Under the pieces are notes generated by a model. The model was given only the letters and a program-made list of their open reading frames with translations, was not told the origin of the DNA and did no database searches. From assembly GCA_938003835.1 (NCBI GenBank), contig CALKXJ010000010.1:1-64000 (forward strand): a stretch of 64,000 bases of DNA, given 5' to 3'. Below, in pieces: positions 17,846-28,316 of the stretch. This DNA comes from an uncultured Bryobacteraceae bacterium. Its GTDB lineage: Bacteria > Acidobacteriota > Terriglobia > Bryobacterales > Bryobacteraceae. Numbering within the stretch: position 1 is the first letter of the stretch; each line of letters starts with the position of its first letter. The translations under genes were made by a program, and so were the position numbers.

Positions 17846-18406
17846 GTCAATAGCGTCATCCGTTGTCCACCGGTTGCTGAGTGCAGCGGCGGGCGACGAC
17901 GTGCCATCCGCCGAACGGCTCGAAAGGTACGAGGACGGCGTCCCGATGAGTGCGGTTGCTAAGCTCGCGGCCCCGGCGTATTTTGAGCAGGTCTTTTCTC
18001 ATCAATCACTTACAACTCCTCTCTCTGCCCCGATACACCCTTTGTTTGACCTGCCGAGCCAAACCAACTCCGCACCCGCATCCTTGCTGTAAATCTCGAA
18101 ATCAGTTTGGGTCCAGGGTCGCTCTTCGCGGGTGAGCTTTGCGACGGAGGCGCCGGCCTTCGGCTGAACTCCACTTCCCAGGCAGTAGAACTTCGTTGAC
18201 CTGCCGTTGCGCCTGTGCAGCACGCCGGCGTCCCGGTAAGGTCCTCCGTTCGAGACCCCTCGCCCGCCTGGTGGCGGAGGAGCCCCAATTGAGATCCAGA
18301 GATCCTGCCTTTTCGAAGTCGTCGACGGCAACAAACCCCAGATGAGGCCAGCAACGGCCCGCCGGCCAGTCCTCAAGCCGTCCCCCGTGGCCCCCGGCGC
18401 GTAAAG
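17846..18406. other. no supportable gene; probably the HicAB promoter plus decayed sequence
   Basis: The 100 bases upstream of hicA should hold its promoter and the HicB operator, but I see no clear -10/-35 pair. The remainder has fragments of coding-like sequence on the minus strand in more than one frame (for example VAKLTREERPWTQTDFEIY near 18110), suggesting a broken gene I cannot name. Confidence 0.4.
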
Positions 18407-19430
18407 GTGCTAACAGATGGGGGTGCGGAAGCGGAGCGTCACGGAGGAGGCTCCGCCCCCAAAAGGGTCCCAGGGAGATTCCCGGCACTGTTTGCAGTCA
18501 CGGCCTTTGTGTCGTTGCTTCTCAGGCCGGCCCATTCACAAGCCGGTACACCGATTACCGTGAGCATCCCCGGCTCGATCCGGACAGACATCACCGCCAT
18601 GAATGCCTCCGGGACGATGGCCGGCATCTACCTGACGGAACCGGACGGCGCCGTATACGGCTTCATAGCGAACAAGCCGGACTTGAGCGACTATGTCACG
18701 ATCGATATCGGCGCCCCTGGCGGCCTAACCCTGGTTTCCGGCATCGGCCCCGACGGCACCCTTGTCGGCGGCTACTGCGACGGAGAGGACTGCTCGTCGC
18801 CGGCGGTGAAACTTCATGGCTAACTGCGGAACAGATCGGGCGCGGTAGCGGTTTGGGACCATCCGGAAGCGGGCGGTCACTTCGCGCAGTTCTTCGATAT
18901 CAACGCGAGAGGCCAGATCGTTGGCCACTACGTGAACCGGAATACGGACCCGATCACGCAATCCGGATTCCTGCTGGACAGAATCGGGGCAAATCCGGTT
19001 CCCATTGGATAGCCGGACTCCAACTATTCTCACCTTTCCCTACGGAATCAACTCGCAGGGAACTGTCGTCGGCGAGGTTCGCCTCCGTTCGGCGCCCGTG
19101 AACGAGACCATGGCCTTCGTCTGGCGCGGCGGCGCACTTACGCTCTTCGCCGTGCCGGACGGCTCGGGCGGGACATACGGCACCCTGGCGACCTCGATCA
19201 ACGATCGCGGCGAGATCGTGGGCGCCTACTGGCTGCCGGAGCCGTGGCACACGGCCGGCTTCCGCCTGAGGGCCGGCGTGGTCACGAGCGTCACGGTCCA
19301 AGGCAAGGGCGTCCGCGTGAACGCGATCAACAACGCCGATGCGATGGTCGGCATTTGCTTCGAATACCTCGAGCCCGCAAAGATCGAGGGCCTGATCGTG
19401 CCGAAATGGCGCACAGCTCCGATGCCGGAT
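18407..19430 (+). pseudogene. exported HAF-repeat protein, broken by a stop and a frameshift
   Basis: A signal peptide (FPALFAVTAFVSLLLRPAHS) is followed by HAF-type repeats: ITAMNASGTMAGIYL, VSGIGPDGTLVGGY, FFDINARGQIVGHYV, INSQGTVVGEVR, SINDRGEIVGAYW and VNAINNADAMVGIC. These extracellular repeats of unknown function are common in soil bacteria. The frame is stopped by TAA at 18821-18823, resumes in the same frame, stops again near 19010, and then continues one frame over to about 19430. At least two lesions make it a pseudogene unless the sequence has errors. Confidence 0.75.
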
Positions 19431-19472
19431 CCGAGGGAACGCGCTCGCCAGCCTGCATCCCCCGAGGTCTCC

Positions 19473-22367
19473 CTTACCGCCTCCGCCAGACGCCGTTCAG
19501 CAGCCCATTGCCGGCCAGCGCAAGCCGCCGCCCGGCACACCTCTCGGCCGCCCGCGCGCGCTCGGCAAGCGAAGCCCACAACGGCAGCCGCACCAGATCG
19601 TCGAACAGCGAGTAGAAGACGGGCACCGCCAGCAGCGTCAACAGCAGGCAAAGCGATTGCCCCCAATGACCAGCAGGGCGATGGAGCGATTCGTGGCCGC
19701 GCCCGGCCCCGAGCCCAGCGCCAGCGGCGTCATGCCCGCCACCAGCGCCAGCGTGGTCATCAGGATGGGCCGCAAACGGTGGCGTTTGACCAGAGTGATC
19801 GCCTCGTAGCGCTCGAGCCCCTGCGAACGCAGCTCGTTGGTGTGGGCGATCTGAAGAATCGAGTTTTTCTTCACGATGCCGAACAGAAGCAAAACGCCCA
19901 GGGCGGAGAAGATGTTCAGCTTCTGGCCGGCAAGGAAGGTGGACAGCAGCGCGAACGGCACGGCCATCGGCACCGTGTGCAGGATCGTGATCGGGTGGAG
20001 GAAGGACTCGAACTGCGCCGCCAGCACGATGTTTCTGAAGATGAAGGAAAGCGCGAAGGCCAGGCCGAAGTAGTAACCGGCGCGGCCCAGCTCCTTCGAG
20101 CGGCCGGAGACGGCCGAGGTGTAACCGGGCTCCAGATCCATTTCTGCGACGAAGCGGCCGATGGAGGCCAGGGCCTCGTTCTCCGCTCCTCGCGGGGCGA
20201 GATTCGCGAAGAGCGTCACCTGCCGCTGCCGGCTCAACCGGTCGATCACCGCCGTCCCGGTGGTGTGCTTCAGGTTGACGACATTCGCCAGCAATACGGG
20301 AGCGCCGGTGGCCGATGGCACGGTCGTCTCCAGGAGAGCCGACGGGGCGCGCCGGAAACGCTCCTCCGCCTGGACGACGACGTCATACTGGCGCGTCCCC
20401 TCGTTGTACGTGGTGACCTCGTCGCCGGCGATCAGCAGGTTCAGCGTCTGCGCGATGTCGGCCACCCGGACGCCGAGGTCGGCGGCGCGACGCCGGTCGA
20501 TCTCCACCCGCACTTCGGGCTTGCCCGGAATGAGCGAACGGTCCACGTCCACCATGTTGGGGTCGTTGCGCATGTGCTCGAGCAGGCGGCGGGAATACTC
20601 GTCAAGCTTCTCGAGATCCGGACCGCTCAGCACATACTGGATGGCCGCGTTGCGCGTGCCGGCGATGCGCAGCGGCGACGGCGGCTGCACCGAAATGACG
20701 AACTCGGCCGGATAGGTCGAAAGCAGATCCCGCGCGCGGCTGATCAGCTCCGCCTGGGAGAACCCCCGCTGGCGGGCCGGCCACAGCTTGACGAAGATCG
20801 TGCCCTCGTTGGGCTGCCGCTGCGCGCCGAAACCGGCGACGGCCATGGTATGGCGGACCCCGGGCAGGCGCTCGCGCAGGTCCCGCGCGATCCGCTCGAG
20901 CACGGACTGGGTCGCGGCAACGCTCGTCCCCTCGGGCGCCCGGAGCGTCACCTCGAACTGCGATTCGTCCTCGTCCGGGATGAAGTTGATGCCCGCCAGC
21001 AGGAACAACGCGACGGTGCTCAAGCTGACCAGCACGCTGGCGATCACGATGGTCTTGCGGTGCGCCATGGCCCACTCGAGCATCCGCGTGTAGGCGGAAT
21101 CGATGGGCCGGTAAAAGCGCGACTCTTTCGAAGTCTCCCTGGCTCGTTCTCCGTTCTCCCGCGCCCGGATCCAACGGGAGCACAACATCGGTGTCAGCGT
21201 GAAGGCGACAATCAGGCTGACGGCGATCGCCGCGGAGGCCGTCAGACCGAACGAGGACATGAAGCGCCCCACAACGCCGCCTGAGCGCGAAGGCCGAGAT
21301 AAGCGACGTGGGAATCGAGATCGCCGCAAACAGCGTCGAGCGGAAGTTCAGCAGGAAGACGAAGACGACCAGCGCCGCGAACAGCCCGCCCAGCTCCAGG
21401 TGCTCCTCGATGGCGGCGAGCGAGGCTTTGATGAACTCCGACTGGTCATAGGAGAGGGTGATCCGGACGTCCTCCGGCAGCAGCTTCTGGATCTCGGCCA
21501 TCTTGGCCTCGACGGCCTCGGCCACCGCCACGGCGGTGACGCCGTCCAGAGCCGCAGCGGAGTCCGGTGTGGCGCCCCCGTCGACCGCGTAGCCGACATC
21601 GCGCAGCTTGATCGGGTAGCCGCCCCAGGTGCGGATGACGACCTCGTTGAAGTCCTCCGGGCGGGTGACGCGTCCGGCGGTGCGGACCATGACTTCGCGC
21701 TCGCCCTGATCGATCTTGCCGCCGGGCAGCTCCAGATTCTGGGCGCGGAGCGCCTGGGCGACCTCCAGAACCGAGAGGTTGTAGGCGCGCAGGCGCTCGG
21801 GATCGAGTTGGATGCGAACCTGGCGTTTCCGGCCTCCGTAGATGGTGACCTCGCCCACGCCGTTGACCGTCTGAAGGCGCTCTTTGACCTCGCGGTCGAC
21901 CAGCTCGGCAAGTTCGACCACCGAGCGGTTGGCGCTGACGGCATAGAACATGATCGGCAGCGCCTCCAGATCCACCTTCTGCACGATGGGGAGGTCCGCC
22001 GTGGTAGGCAGATCCCGGAGCACGAGGTCCACCTTCTGCCGCACTTCCTGGACGGCTACGTCGGCGTCCTTTTCCAGGTCGAAGACGGCGACCACCGTGG
22101 AGAGGCCCTCCACCGAGATCGAGCGCAACTCGTCAAGCCCGGAGACGGTGTTCACTGCGCCCTCGATGACGTCGGTGACCTCGGTTTGATCTCCTGCGGT
22201 GAGGCGCCCGGGTTGAAGGTGATCACCGTGACCACGGGCATGTCGACGTTCGGGAACCGGTCCACGCCGAGAGAGAAGAAGGAGAAGGCTCCCGCCACCA
22301 CCAGCGACAGCACCAGCATGGTGGCGAACACCGGCCGATGGACGCAGATTTCGGCCAGCTTCTGCAT
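19473..22367 (-). pseudogene. RND (AcrB/HAE1-type) efflux pump with frameshifts and a core deletion
   Basis: ATG 22367 starts [20 protein letters not shown] (TM1). The porter domains are well preserved (for example LPIVQKVDLEALPIMFYAVS). Frame changes are needed near 22185, 21275 and 19655. At about 21275 the sequence jumps from ISIPTSLISAFAL straight to GGVVGRFMSSFGLT, whereas AcrB-like pumps have about 100 residues between these points, including the TM4 Asp-Asp proton relay. The C-terminus (LLAVPVFYSLFDDLVRL) ends at 19473. The gene lies two codons behind its adaptor gene, the normal order, but cannot make a working pump. Confidence 0.85.
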
Positions 22368-22370
22368 AGG

Positions 22371-23540
22371 CTACGCTCCCGGCCTGGCTCGGACCGGCGC
22401 TCCGTCGTAGAGACGATCTAGGTTCGCGACCGCTACCAGGGCGCCCGCCTGAATCCCGCTCGCGACCTGTACCCAGTCCCCTTCCTGTCCTCTGCCGAGC
22501 TGGACGACGCGCAAGCGCGCCCGGTCGCCCTCGACGACCCAGACCCGATACGACTCCGTGTTCGGGTCGCGCCGGATGGCGCTCCGCGGCACGAGGACCG
22601 CCTCCTCGCCGGCAGTTTGCTCGATCTCGGCAATGGCAAACATCCCGGGCAGCAGCCGGCCCTCGGGATTGGGCAACAGAGCTTCCGCGGTCAAGGCGCG
22701 CGATCCAGGGTCCACGGCAGGATTGATGATTGTGAGGCGACCTTTGAAACGCCGGTCGGCGTAGGCCTGCACCACCGCGATCGCCTTCATCCCCACCCGC
22801 AGCCGGGCTGCCTCCCGCTCGGGAACCTGGAGGCGCAGCTTGATGGGGTCGATCCGGGCCAGCCGGACGATCTTGCTGGTCCGGTTCATCGCGCCGCTTC
22901 CACCGCGCTGTAGGCCTGGCGGGCGGCATTGCGCGCCGCTTCATACTGCTTCGACGCAGCGCTGGCCTGCTCTTCGGCCGTCCGGGCCCGGGTCTGCGCC
23001 TGAGCGAAGCTGCTCTGGGAGACGTCGCCGGTCTTGAAGAGAGCCGCCAAGCGCTCGGCATCCGACCGGGCCTGCCGGGCCGCAGCCAGCGCGGCCTCGT
23101 AGTTGGCCCGCGCGGCCGCGACATCGGGGACCGTACTTTCATCGAACGCGGCGCCTTCCGTGAGACCCAGCCTCGCTTCGGCCTGCCGCAATGCGGCTTC
23201 GGCCTGTTCCAACCGCAGCCGCGCCGTGCGGTCGTCCAGCCGGAAGAGCACATCTCCTTTTCTGACGAAACGGCCGGCATCGACCGGCGTTTCGATGACA
23301 ATCCCGTCGGCTTCGGAGGCGACGTCGGCTGTCTCGTCGGCCAGGAAACTTCCAGTCGCCCGGACCACCACCGGAACCCGGCGGCCAACCGCCGGGACCG
23401 CCGTCACCTCGATGACGCCACGATTGCCCTCGCCGGCAGGTTCCGCCTTGGATCGAGCTTCGGATTGCGTGCCGCGGCAGGCGCATGCCCCAATCGCCAG
23501 CAGGGTGAAGAAAAGCGCCTTTGCGCCGCCGGCGCCTGGG
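22371..23540 (-). pseudogene. RND adaptor (membrane fusion protein), deleted and frameshifted
   Basis: The N-terminal part has a lipoprotein-like signal (FFTLLAIGACAC) without a clear start codon. It continues with the biotinyl-lipoyl half (IVIETPVDAGRFVRKGDVLF) and the coiled-coil hairpin up to AARQAYSAVEAA. The frame then stops, and the C-terminal half starts in an overlapping frame with NRTSKIVRLARIDPIKLRL. Adaptors have about 30 more residues here (the second lipoyl half), so a small out-of-frame deletion near 22887 is the simplest reading. It is the partner of the broken pump downstream. Confidence 0.8.
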
Positions 23541-23701
23541 ATGAGCAGGCGTGCGCTATTCGGAGTTACCGGCTCGCCTCCCTTCCTCGGAGGGCGCGCT
23601 TGAGCCGCCTCGCATTCCCCGCCCCCGGGCAGGCACTGACTTCACTATATCAAGGTCTGATGAGCCGAAATTGCGGGGGCAAAGCCCGCTGAACCCTGCG
23701 T

Positions 23702-24139
23702 TCAATAGTCCAGTGAGAGAATTCTGCCGGAGGTGAAGGAAAAGAACTTCGCCTTGTCCGCCACCTGGACGCCCGGCGCCAGATCCGAAGCCGATTTGCC
23801 CGCAGCCTTGAGGCAACCCGGGCAGGCCATCAGCGTCACGCCGCGCTTCACCAGATCGGCGAGCGCCTTCTTCGAGGAAGTGAAGTGAGCGTACTGTATG
23901 TCCGGGCTGCTCTTGAGCACCACCTCGATCCCCTTGATGTCGAAATAGACGAGGACCGGGTGGTCGGCGGCCATCATGGCGGCCATGCTCAGCGCCATCG
24001 CCACCCGGTGCGGATCCTCCGGGCCGCGGGAGAGATGGATGAAGACGCCGTCGCGCGTTTCGGCCGCCCGCGTTGTCACCGCGGCCAGCATCAAGGCGGC
24101 GGCAAGGCTCAAGCCAAAAAATCTCTTTGCCTGGGACAC
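23702..24139 (-). CDS. exported DsrE-family protein
   Basis: GTG 24139 is chosen because AAGGAGG lies seven bases upstream. The product is 145 residues with a signal peptide (KRFFGLSLAAALMLAAVTTRA). The body has the DsrE/DsrF alpha-beta pattern: DGVFIHLSRGPEDPHRVAMA, HPVLVYFDIKGIEVVL and ALADLVKRGVTLMACPGCLK. The CPGC in the last block puts two Cys in the region where DsrE-type proteins carry their sulfur-transfer Cys. Export is unusual for sulfur relay proteins. It stands alone, with the opposite-strand GH106 gene upstream. Confidence 0.8.
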   Translation of the reverse strand: MSQAKRFFGLSLAAALMLAAVTTRAAETRDGVFIHLSRGPEDPHRVAMALSMAAMMAADHPVLVYFDIKGIEVVLKSSPDIQYAHFTSSKKALADLVKRGVTLMACPGCLKAAGKSASDLAPGVQVADKAKFFSFTSGRILSLDY

Positions 24140-24277
24140 AGACAAACCTCCTTGGGCGAGCTCGAGAACGATTCGGGCACTCTCCGGCGTGCCTCGACGA
24201 AATCTTAGCAGGGATTCGGCCCCGCGGCGCCCGGGAGTGTGCAAGAATCGGCGAGTGACAATGGCAGGAACACGGTG

Positions 24278-26959
24278 ATGAGCGCAACACCTCCCGCAGC
24301 GTGCCTGATCATTGCCGTCTGCGCGCTCACTGCCGGCGAAGTTTCGCCGTGGCCGGAGGCCGGCGCCGAAGCCCGGCCCTGGAGCTATTGGTGGTGGATG
24401 GGCAGCGCGGTCGACGAGGCCAACCTCAGGCGCGAGCTCGAACTGGTCCGCGCGGCCGGCTGGGGCGGCCTGCACATCATCCCCATTTACGGCGCTAAGG
24501 GCTGGGAGGCCCGCTACATCGAGTACCTGAGCCCGAAGTGGCTTGGGATGCTCAAGTACACCGCGAGCGAAGCGAAGCGACTCGGCCTCGGCATCGACAT
24601 GACCACCGGCACCGGCTGGTGCTTCGGTGGGCCGAACATCGGCCCCCGCGAAGCCTGCGCCACAGTCGCCGCCCAGAGCTTCGAGCTCGGCCCCGGCGCG
24701 CGCCTGGAGCAGCGCCTGGATCCCGGCTCGACGCAACTGGTGGCGGCTTACTCCGCCGACGGTCAATGGGTCGATCTGACACGGAAGCTGGCCGAGGATG
24801 GTCGCCTGAATTGGACTGCCGGGCCCGGTACCTGGCACGTCTGGACGATCTCCCAGCGGATCTGCCGCACCCCGGTGAAGCGCGCCGCCCCGGGCGGCGA
24901 AGGTCCCATGCTGAACCCCTTCTACGGCGCCGCGATGGAGCGGTATCTGGAGCGCTTCACACAGGCCTTCGGCTCCTATGACGGCCCTCTGCCCCGGGCC
25001 ATGTACCATGACTCGTTCGAGTACGGCGCCAACTGGTCGCCGGATCTGTTCGAAGAATTCAGGCGCCGCCGGGGCTACGACCTCGAAAAGGAAATTCCGG
25101 CGTTGTTCGGCGTTGGCGATCGCGATCGGATCGCGCGCGTCAAGTCCGACTACCGCGAGACCCTCTCGGATCTGATGGTCGAAAACGTCTTTCCGGTTTG
25201 GACCGGCTGGTGCCGCCGGCGGGGCATCCTCACGCGCAACCAGGCACACGGCTCCCCCGGGAATCTGCTCGACCTCTATGTCCTGGCCGACATCCCCGAA
25301 ACCGAGATGTTCCACCGGGACCGGAGTACGCTGGTGGCCAAGCTCGCTTCCTCGGCCGCGCATGTGTCGGGCAAGAAGCTCGTAGCCGCTGAAACCGGAA
25401 CGTGGCTCAAGGAGCACTTCCAGGAGACGCTCGCCGATCTCAAGGAGCTCGTCGACCAGTTGTTCGTCTCCGGGGTCAATCACGTCGTTTACCACGGCAC
25501 CTGCTACTCGCCCGCGGACGCGCCCTGGCCGGGTTGGCTCTTCTACGCCTCCACGCAGATGAATTGGCGCAATCCCATCTGGCGCGATGTTCCCGCGCTG
25601 AACCGTTACATTGCGAGGGTTCAGGCGGTGCTTCAGTCGACCCGGCCGGACAACGACATCTTGCTGTACTGGCCCATCTACGACCTGTGGGCGCAGCCTG
25701 AGGGCTTGAACATCAACCTCACCGTGCACCACCGGGGATGGCTCGAAGATCAGCCGCTCGGCGCGACGGCAGGGAGGCTCTGGGAACGCGGTTATACCTT
25801 CGACTACGTCTCCGACCGCCTGCTCTCCGGGGCCAACGCCCGCAAAGGCGCCGTTGCCGTTCCCGGGGGAACCTACCAGGTCGTGGCCGTGCCGCCCTGT
25901 CGCTTCATGCCGGTGGAAACGCTCCAGAAGCTTCTCGAGCTCGCCCGCGCCGGCGCCACTGTCGTCTTCGAAGGCGATCTGCCGCACGACGTTCCCGGTC
26001 TCGGCCGGCTGGAGGAGCGGCGGGCGCAATTTCGGAGCCTGCTCGGGCACGTGCGGCTGAGCGGTGCAGGCCCCGTCCGCGAGGCCAGGCTTGGAAGCGG
26101 ACGAATCCTCACCGGAGATCTCCTCGCGGCCCTTGAACGCGCCGGCGTGGAGCGGGAGACGCTCGCAGACCGGGCGGGGCTCGAATTCGTTCGCGGCGCA
26201 CACTCGCGGGGGCGCTACTACTTCCTTGCCAACCGCGGCGGCCAGCCGATCGAGGGATGGGTTCCGCTGGCGACGCGAGCAGGCTCGGCGCTGCTCATGG
26301 ATCCCATGCGCGGGCAGACCGGCGAGGCGGCCGTGCGCATTTCCGGTAACGGCAAGCTCGAGGTTTACCTCCAGCTCGAAGCGGGCCGGAGCATCATTAT
26401 CCGCACGGCGTCATCAGCGCCCGGCAGCTTGCGTTGGCCCTACTGGCGCGCGCGGTCGGAGCGGGCTCCAATTTCCGGCCTCTGGCAGGTGGAACCCGTC
26501 GTGGGAGGCCCGGAATTGCCCCCTCCGTTCGAGACGGCGACTCTCGACACCTGGACACAGCGCGGAGAAGCCTGGGAACGCTTCGCCGGCACGGCGCGCT
26601 ACCGGATCCGCTTCGACGCACCGGCCGCCGGCGCCTGGTTGCTCGACCTCGGCGAGGTGCGCGAGAGCGCCCGCGTCCGCCTGAACGGCCGGGAACTCGA
26701 CACCTTGATCGCGCCCCCGTACCGAGTCCTGCTCCCGGAGCTTGAAAGGAAGAACAACCTGCTGGAGGTCGAAGTGACCAACCTGGCGGCCAACCGGATC
26801 CGCGATCTTGACCGGCGAGGCGTCGTGTGGCGGATCTTCCGGGACATCAACTTCGTCAACATCGACTACAAGCCTTTCGATGCCTCCGGCTGGCCGGTTC
26901 GCGACTCAGGCCTTCTGGGTCCGGTGACGTTGCGAGCCGCCACGCGCCTGAGACCTTGA
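24278..26959 (+). CDS. exported GH106-type alpha-L-rhamnosidase
   Basis: The product is 893 residues from ATG 24278, with a signal peptide (AACLIIAVCALTAG). The N-terminal barrel has the family's opening RPWSYWWWMGSAVD and GGLHIIPIYGAKGWE, then IDMTTGTGWCFGGPN. Acidic residues in MYHDSFEYGANW and AAETGTWLKEHF are candidates for the active site. The last 180 residues or so are a jelly-roll carbohydrate-binding module (ARVRLNGRELDTLIAPPYRV). GH106 enzymes remove terminal rhamnose from plant polysaccharides such as rhamnogalacturonan II. The exact substrate cannot be read from sequence. Confidence 0.82.
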   Translation: MSATPPAACLIIAVCALTAGEVSPWPEAGAEARPWSYWWWMGSAVDEANLRRELELVRAAGWGGLHIIPIYGAKGWEARYIEYLSPKWLGMLKYTASEAKRLGLGIDMTTGTGWCFGGPNIGPREACATVAAQSFELGPGARLEQRLDPGSTQLVAAYSADGQWVDLTRKLAEDGRLNWTAGPGTWHVWTISQRICRTPVKRAAPGGEGPMLNPFYGAAMERYLERFTQAFGSYDGPLPRAMYHDSFEYGANWSPDLFEEFRRRRGYDLEKEIPALFGVGDRDRIARVKSDYRETLSDLMVENVFPVWTGWCRRRGILTRNQAHGSPGNLLDLYVLADIPETEMFHRDRSTLVAKLASSAAHVSGKKLVAAETGTWLKEHFQETLADLKELVDQLFVSGVNHVVYHGTCYSPADAPWPGWLFYASTQMNWRNPIWRDVPALNRYIARVQAVLQSTRPDNDILLYWPIYDLWAQPEGLNINLTVHHRGWLEDQPLGATAGRLWERGYTFDYVSDRLLSGANARKGAVAVPGGTYQVVAVPPCRFMPVETLQKLLELARAGATVVFEGDLPHDVPGLGRLEERRAQFRSLLGHVRLSGAGPVREARLGSGRILTGDLLAALERAGVERETLADRAGLEFVRGAHSRGRYYFLANRGGQPIEGWVPLATRAGSALLMDPMRGQTGEAAVRISGNGKLEVYLQLEAGRSIIIRTASSAPGSLRWPYWRARSERAPISGLWQVEPVVGGPELPPPFETATLDTWTQRGEAWERFAGTARYRIRFDAPAAGAWLLDLGEVRESARVRLNGRELDTLIAPPYRVLLPELERKNNLLEVEVTNLAANRIRDLDRRGVVWRIFRDINFVNIDYKPFDASGWPVRDSGLLGPVTLRAATRLRP

Positions 26960-27007
26960 CTGCCGTCCCGGCGCGGCGCCACCTTGCTGGTCCGCCAAAC
27001 GCTGAAG

Positions 27008-27013
27008 TATGAT
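27008..27013 (+). promoter_or_regulatory. -10 box for the Tat-exported dehydrogenase
   Basis: TATGAT lies 18 bases downstream of TTGCTG (26984-26989), a weak -35. ATG 27030 follows with GAGAGGAG in between. Transcription probably starts near 27020. Confidence 0.4.
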
Positions 27014-27029
27014 CGGCCTGAGAGGAGCC

Positions 27030-28307
27030 ATGAACCGCCGCAGCTTCCTTCGCCACGGCCTCGTCCTGTCCGCGTTTCCGGCCATTCATGCCCAGCCGCG
27101 CGGCAAGTACCGCACCGCGCTCATCGGCTCCGGCTGGTGGGGCACGAACATCCTGCGTGAAGCGATCCGCTCCGGCGCCTGCCAGGTGGTGGCGCTCTGC
27201 GATGTCGACGAAAACCAGCTCAAGACCGCGCTGGCTGAGGTCAACAAGCTAACCTCGGACCAACCCAAACTCTACCGGGATTACCGCGAGCTGCTGGCCA
27301 AAGAAAACGTTCAGATCGCCATCGTCGCCACGCCCGATCACTGGCACCCCTTGTGTACCATCGCGGCCATCGAAGCCGGCGCGCACGTCTATGTGGAGAA
27401 GCCGATCGGGCATACCATCCTCGAAGGGCGCGCCATGGTGAACGCGGCGCGCGCGGCCCGGCGGGTGGTTCAGGTCGGCACGCACCGGCGCGTTTCGCCG
27501 CACAACATCTCGGCCATGAAGTTCCTCCGCTCCGGTGCGGTGGGCACGATTGGCATGGTGCGGGCCTTTGTCCATTCGGCCGGCGGGCCCGGCGAGCGCA
27601 CGCCCGACAGCGAGCCGCCGCCGGGGCTGGACTGGGATTTCTGGTGCGGGCCGGCGCCGCTCAGGCCGTTCAACAAGGCCATCCACCCGCGCGGCTTCCG
27701 CCAGTTCCTCGACTACGCCAACGGGACGCTCGGCGACTGGGGCATCCACTGGTTCGATCAGATCCTCTGGTGGACGGAAGAGAAATATCCCAGGCGCGTC
27801 TTCTCGACCGGGGGCCGCTTTGTGCGCCGCGACGCCTCCGACGCGCCCGACACGCAGATTGTCCTCTACGAGTTCGAAAGCTTCCGCCTGAGCTGGGAAC
27901 ACCGCCAGTACGCGGGCAATCACGCCGAGAAGACGCCGCTCGGCTGCTATTTTTACGGCACCAACGGGACGCTCCATCTGGGCTGGCGGGACGGCTGGAC
28001 CTTCTACCCGGCCAAGGCCAACGAACCGCCCGTGCACGAGGATGCGCGGCTGAACCAGCCGGACGACCAGAACATCGCCGAGTCGTTCGCCGACTTTCTC
28101 GAGGCGATCCGGACCAACCGGCGGCCCGTCTCCGATATCGAGACCGGGCACCTGGCCACCAACATGTCGCTGCTGGGCATGATCTCCTACAAGCTGGGGC
28201 GCAGCATCGTTTGGGACGGCGAACGCGAGCGCATCGTGGGCGATCCGGACGCGAACGCGCTGCTCAGCCGGCCTTACCGCGCGCCGTGGCGGTACCCTTC
28301 GATCTGA
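27030..28307 (+). CDS. Tat-exported Gfo/Idh/MocA-family NAD(P)-dependent oxidoreductase
   Basis: ATG 27030 with GAGAGGAG is chosen, and the product is 425 residues. A twin-arginine signal (NRRSFLRHGLVLSAFPAIHA) is followed by a Rossmann fold (ALIGSGWWGTNILREAI, VVALCDVDENQL). EKPIGHTILEG contains the family's Lys, and WGIHWFDQILWW carries the catalytic His/Asp region. Exported members carry tightly bound cofactor and act on sugars in the periplasm. Between a rhamnosidase and other sugar genes, a role in oxidising or rearranging released sugars is likely. It is convergent with the GT2 gene, nine bases apart. Confidence 0.88.
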   Translation: MNRRSFLRHGLVLSAFPAIHAQPRGKYRTALIGSGWWGTNILREAIRSGACQVVALCDVDENQLKTALAEVNKLTSDQPKLYRDYRELLAKENVQIAIVATPDHWHPLCTIAAIEAGAHVYVEKPIGHTILEGRAMVNAARAARRVVQVGTHRRVSPHNISAMKFLRSGAVGTIGMVRAFVHSAGGPGERTPDSEPPPGLDWDFWCGPAPLRPFNKAIHPRGFRQFLDYANGTLGDWGIHWFDQILWWTEEKYPRRVFSTGGRFVRRDASDAPDTQIVLYEFESFRLSWEHRQYAGNHAEKTPLGCYFYGTNGTLHLGWRDGWTFYPAKANEPPVHEDARLNQPDDQNIAESFADFLEAIRTNRRPVSDIETGHLATNMSLLGMISYKLGRSIVWDGERERIVGDPDANALLSRPYRAPWRYPSI

Positions 28308-28316
28308 AGCCGGCGC

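Noticed and set aside
19005-21284. Plus-strand open frame of 759 codons
   Set aside because: Only the first 140 codons or so belong to the HAF-repeat pseudogene. The rest is antisense to the RND pump and has a shadow-frame composition (Arg/Gln/His-rich).
20602-23388. Minus-strand open frame of 928 codons
   Set aside because: It fuses shadow sequence of the adaptor with the porter part of the RND pump. The real pump start is ATG 22367 in another frame.
23702-26203. Minus-strand open frame of 833 codons
   Set aside because: It runs antisense through the GH106 gene. Only the last 145 codons, from GTG 24139 with a Shine-Dalgarno, are a real gene (DsrE).
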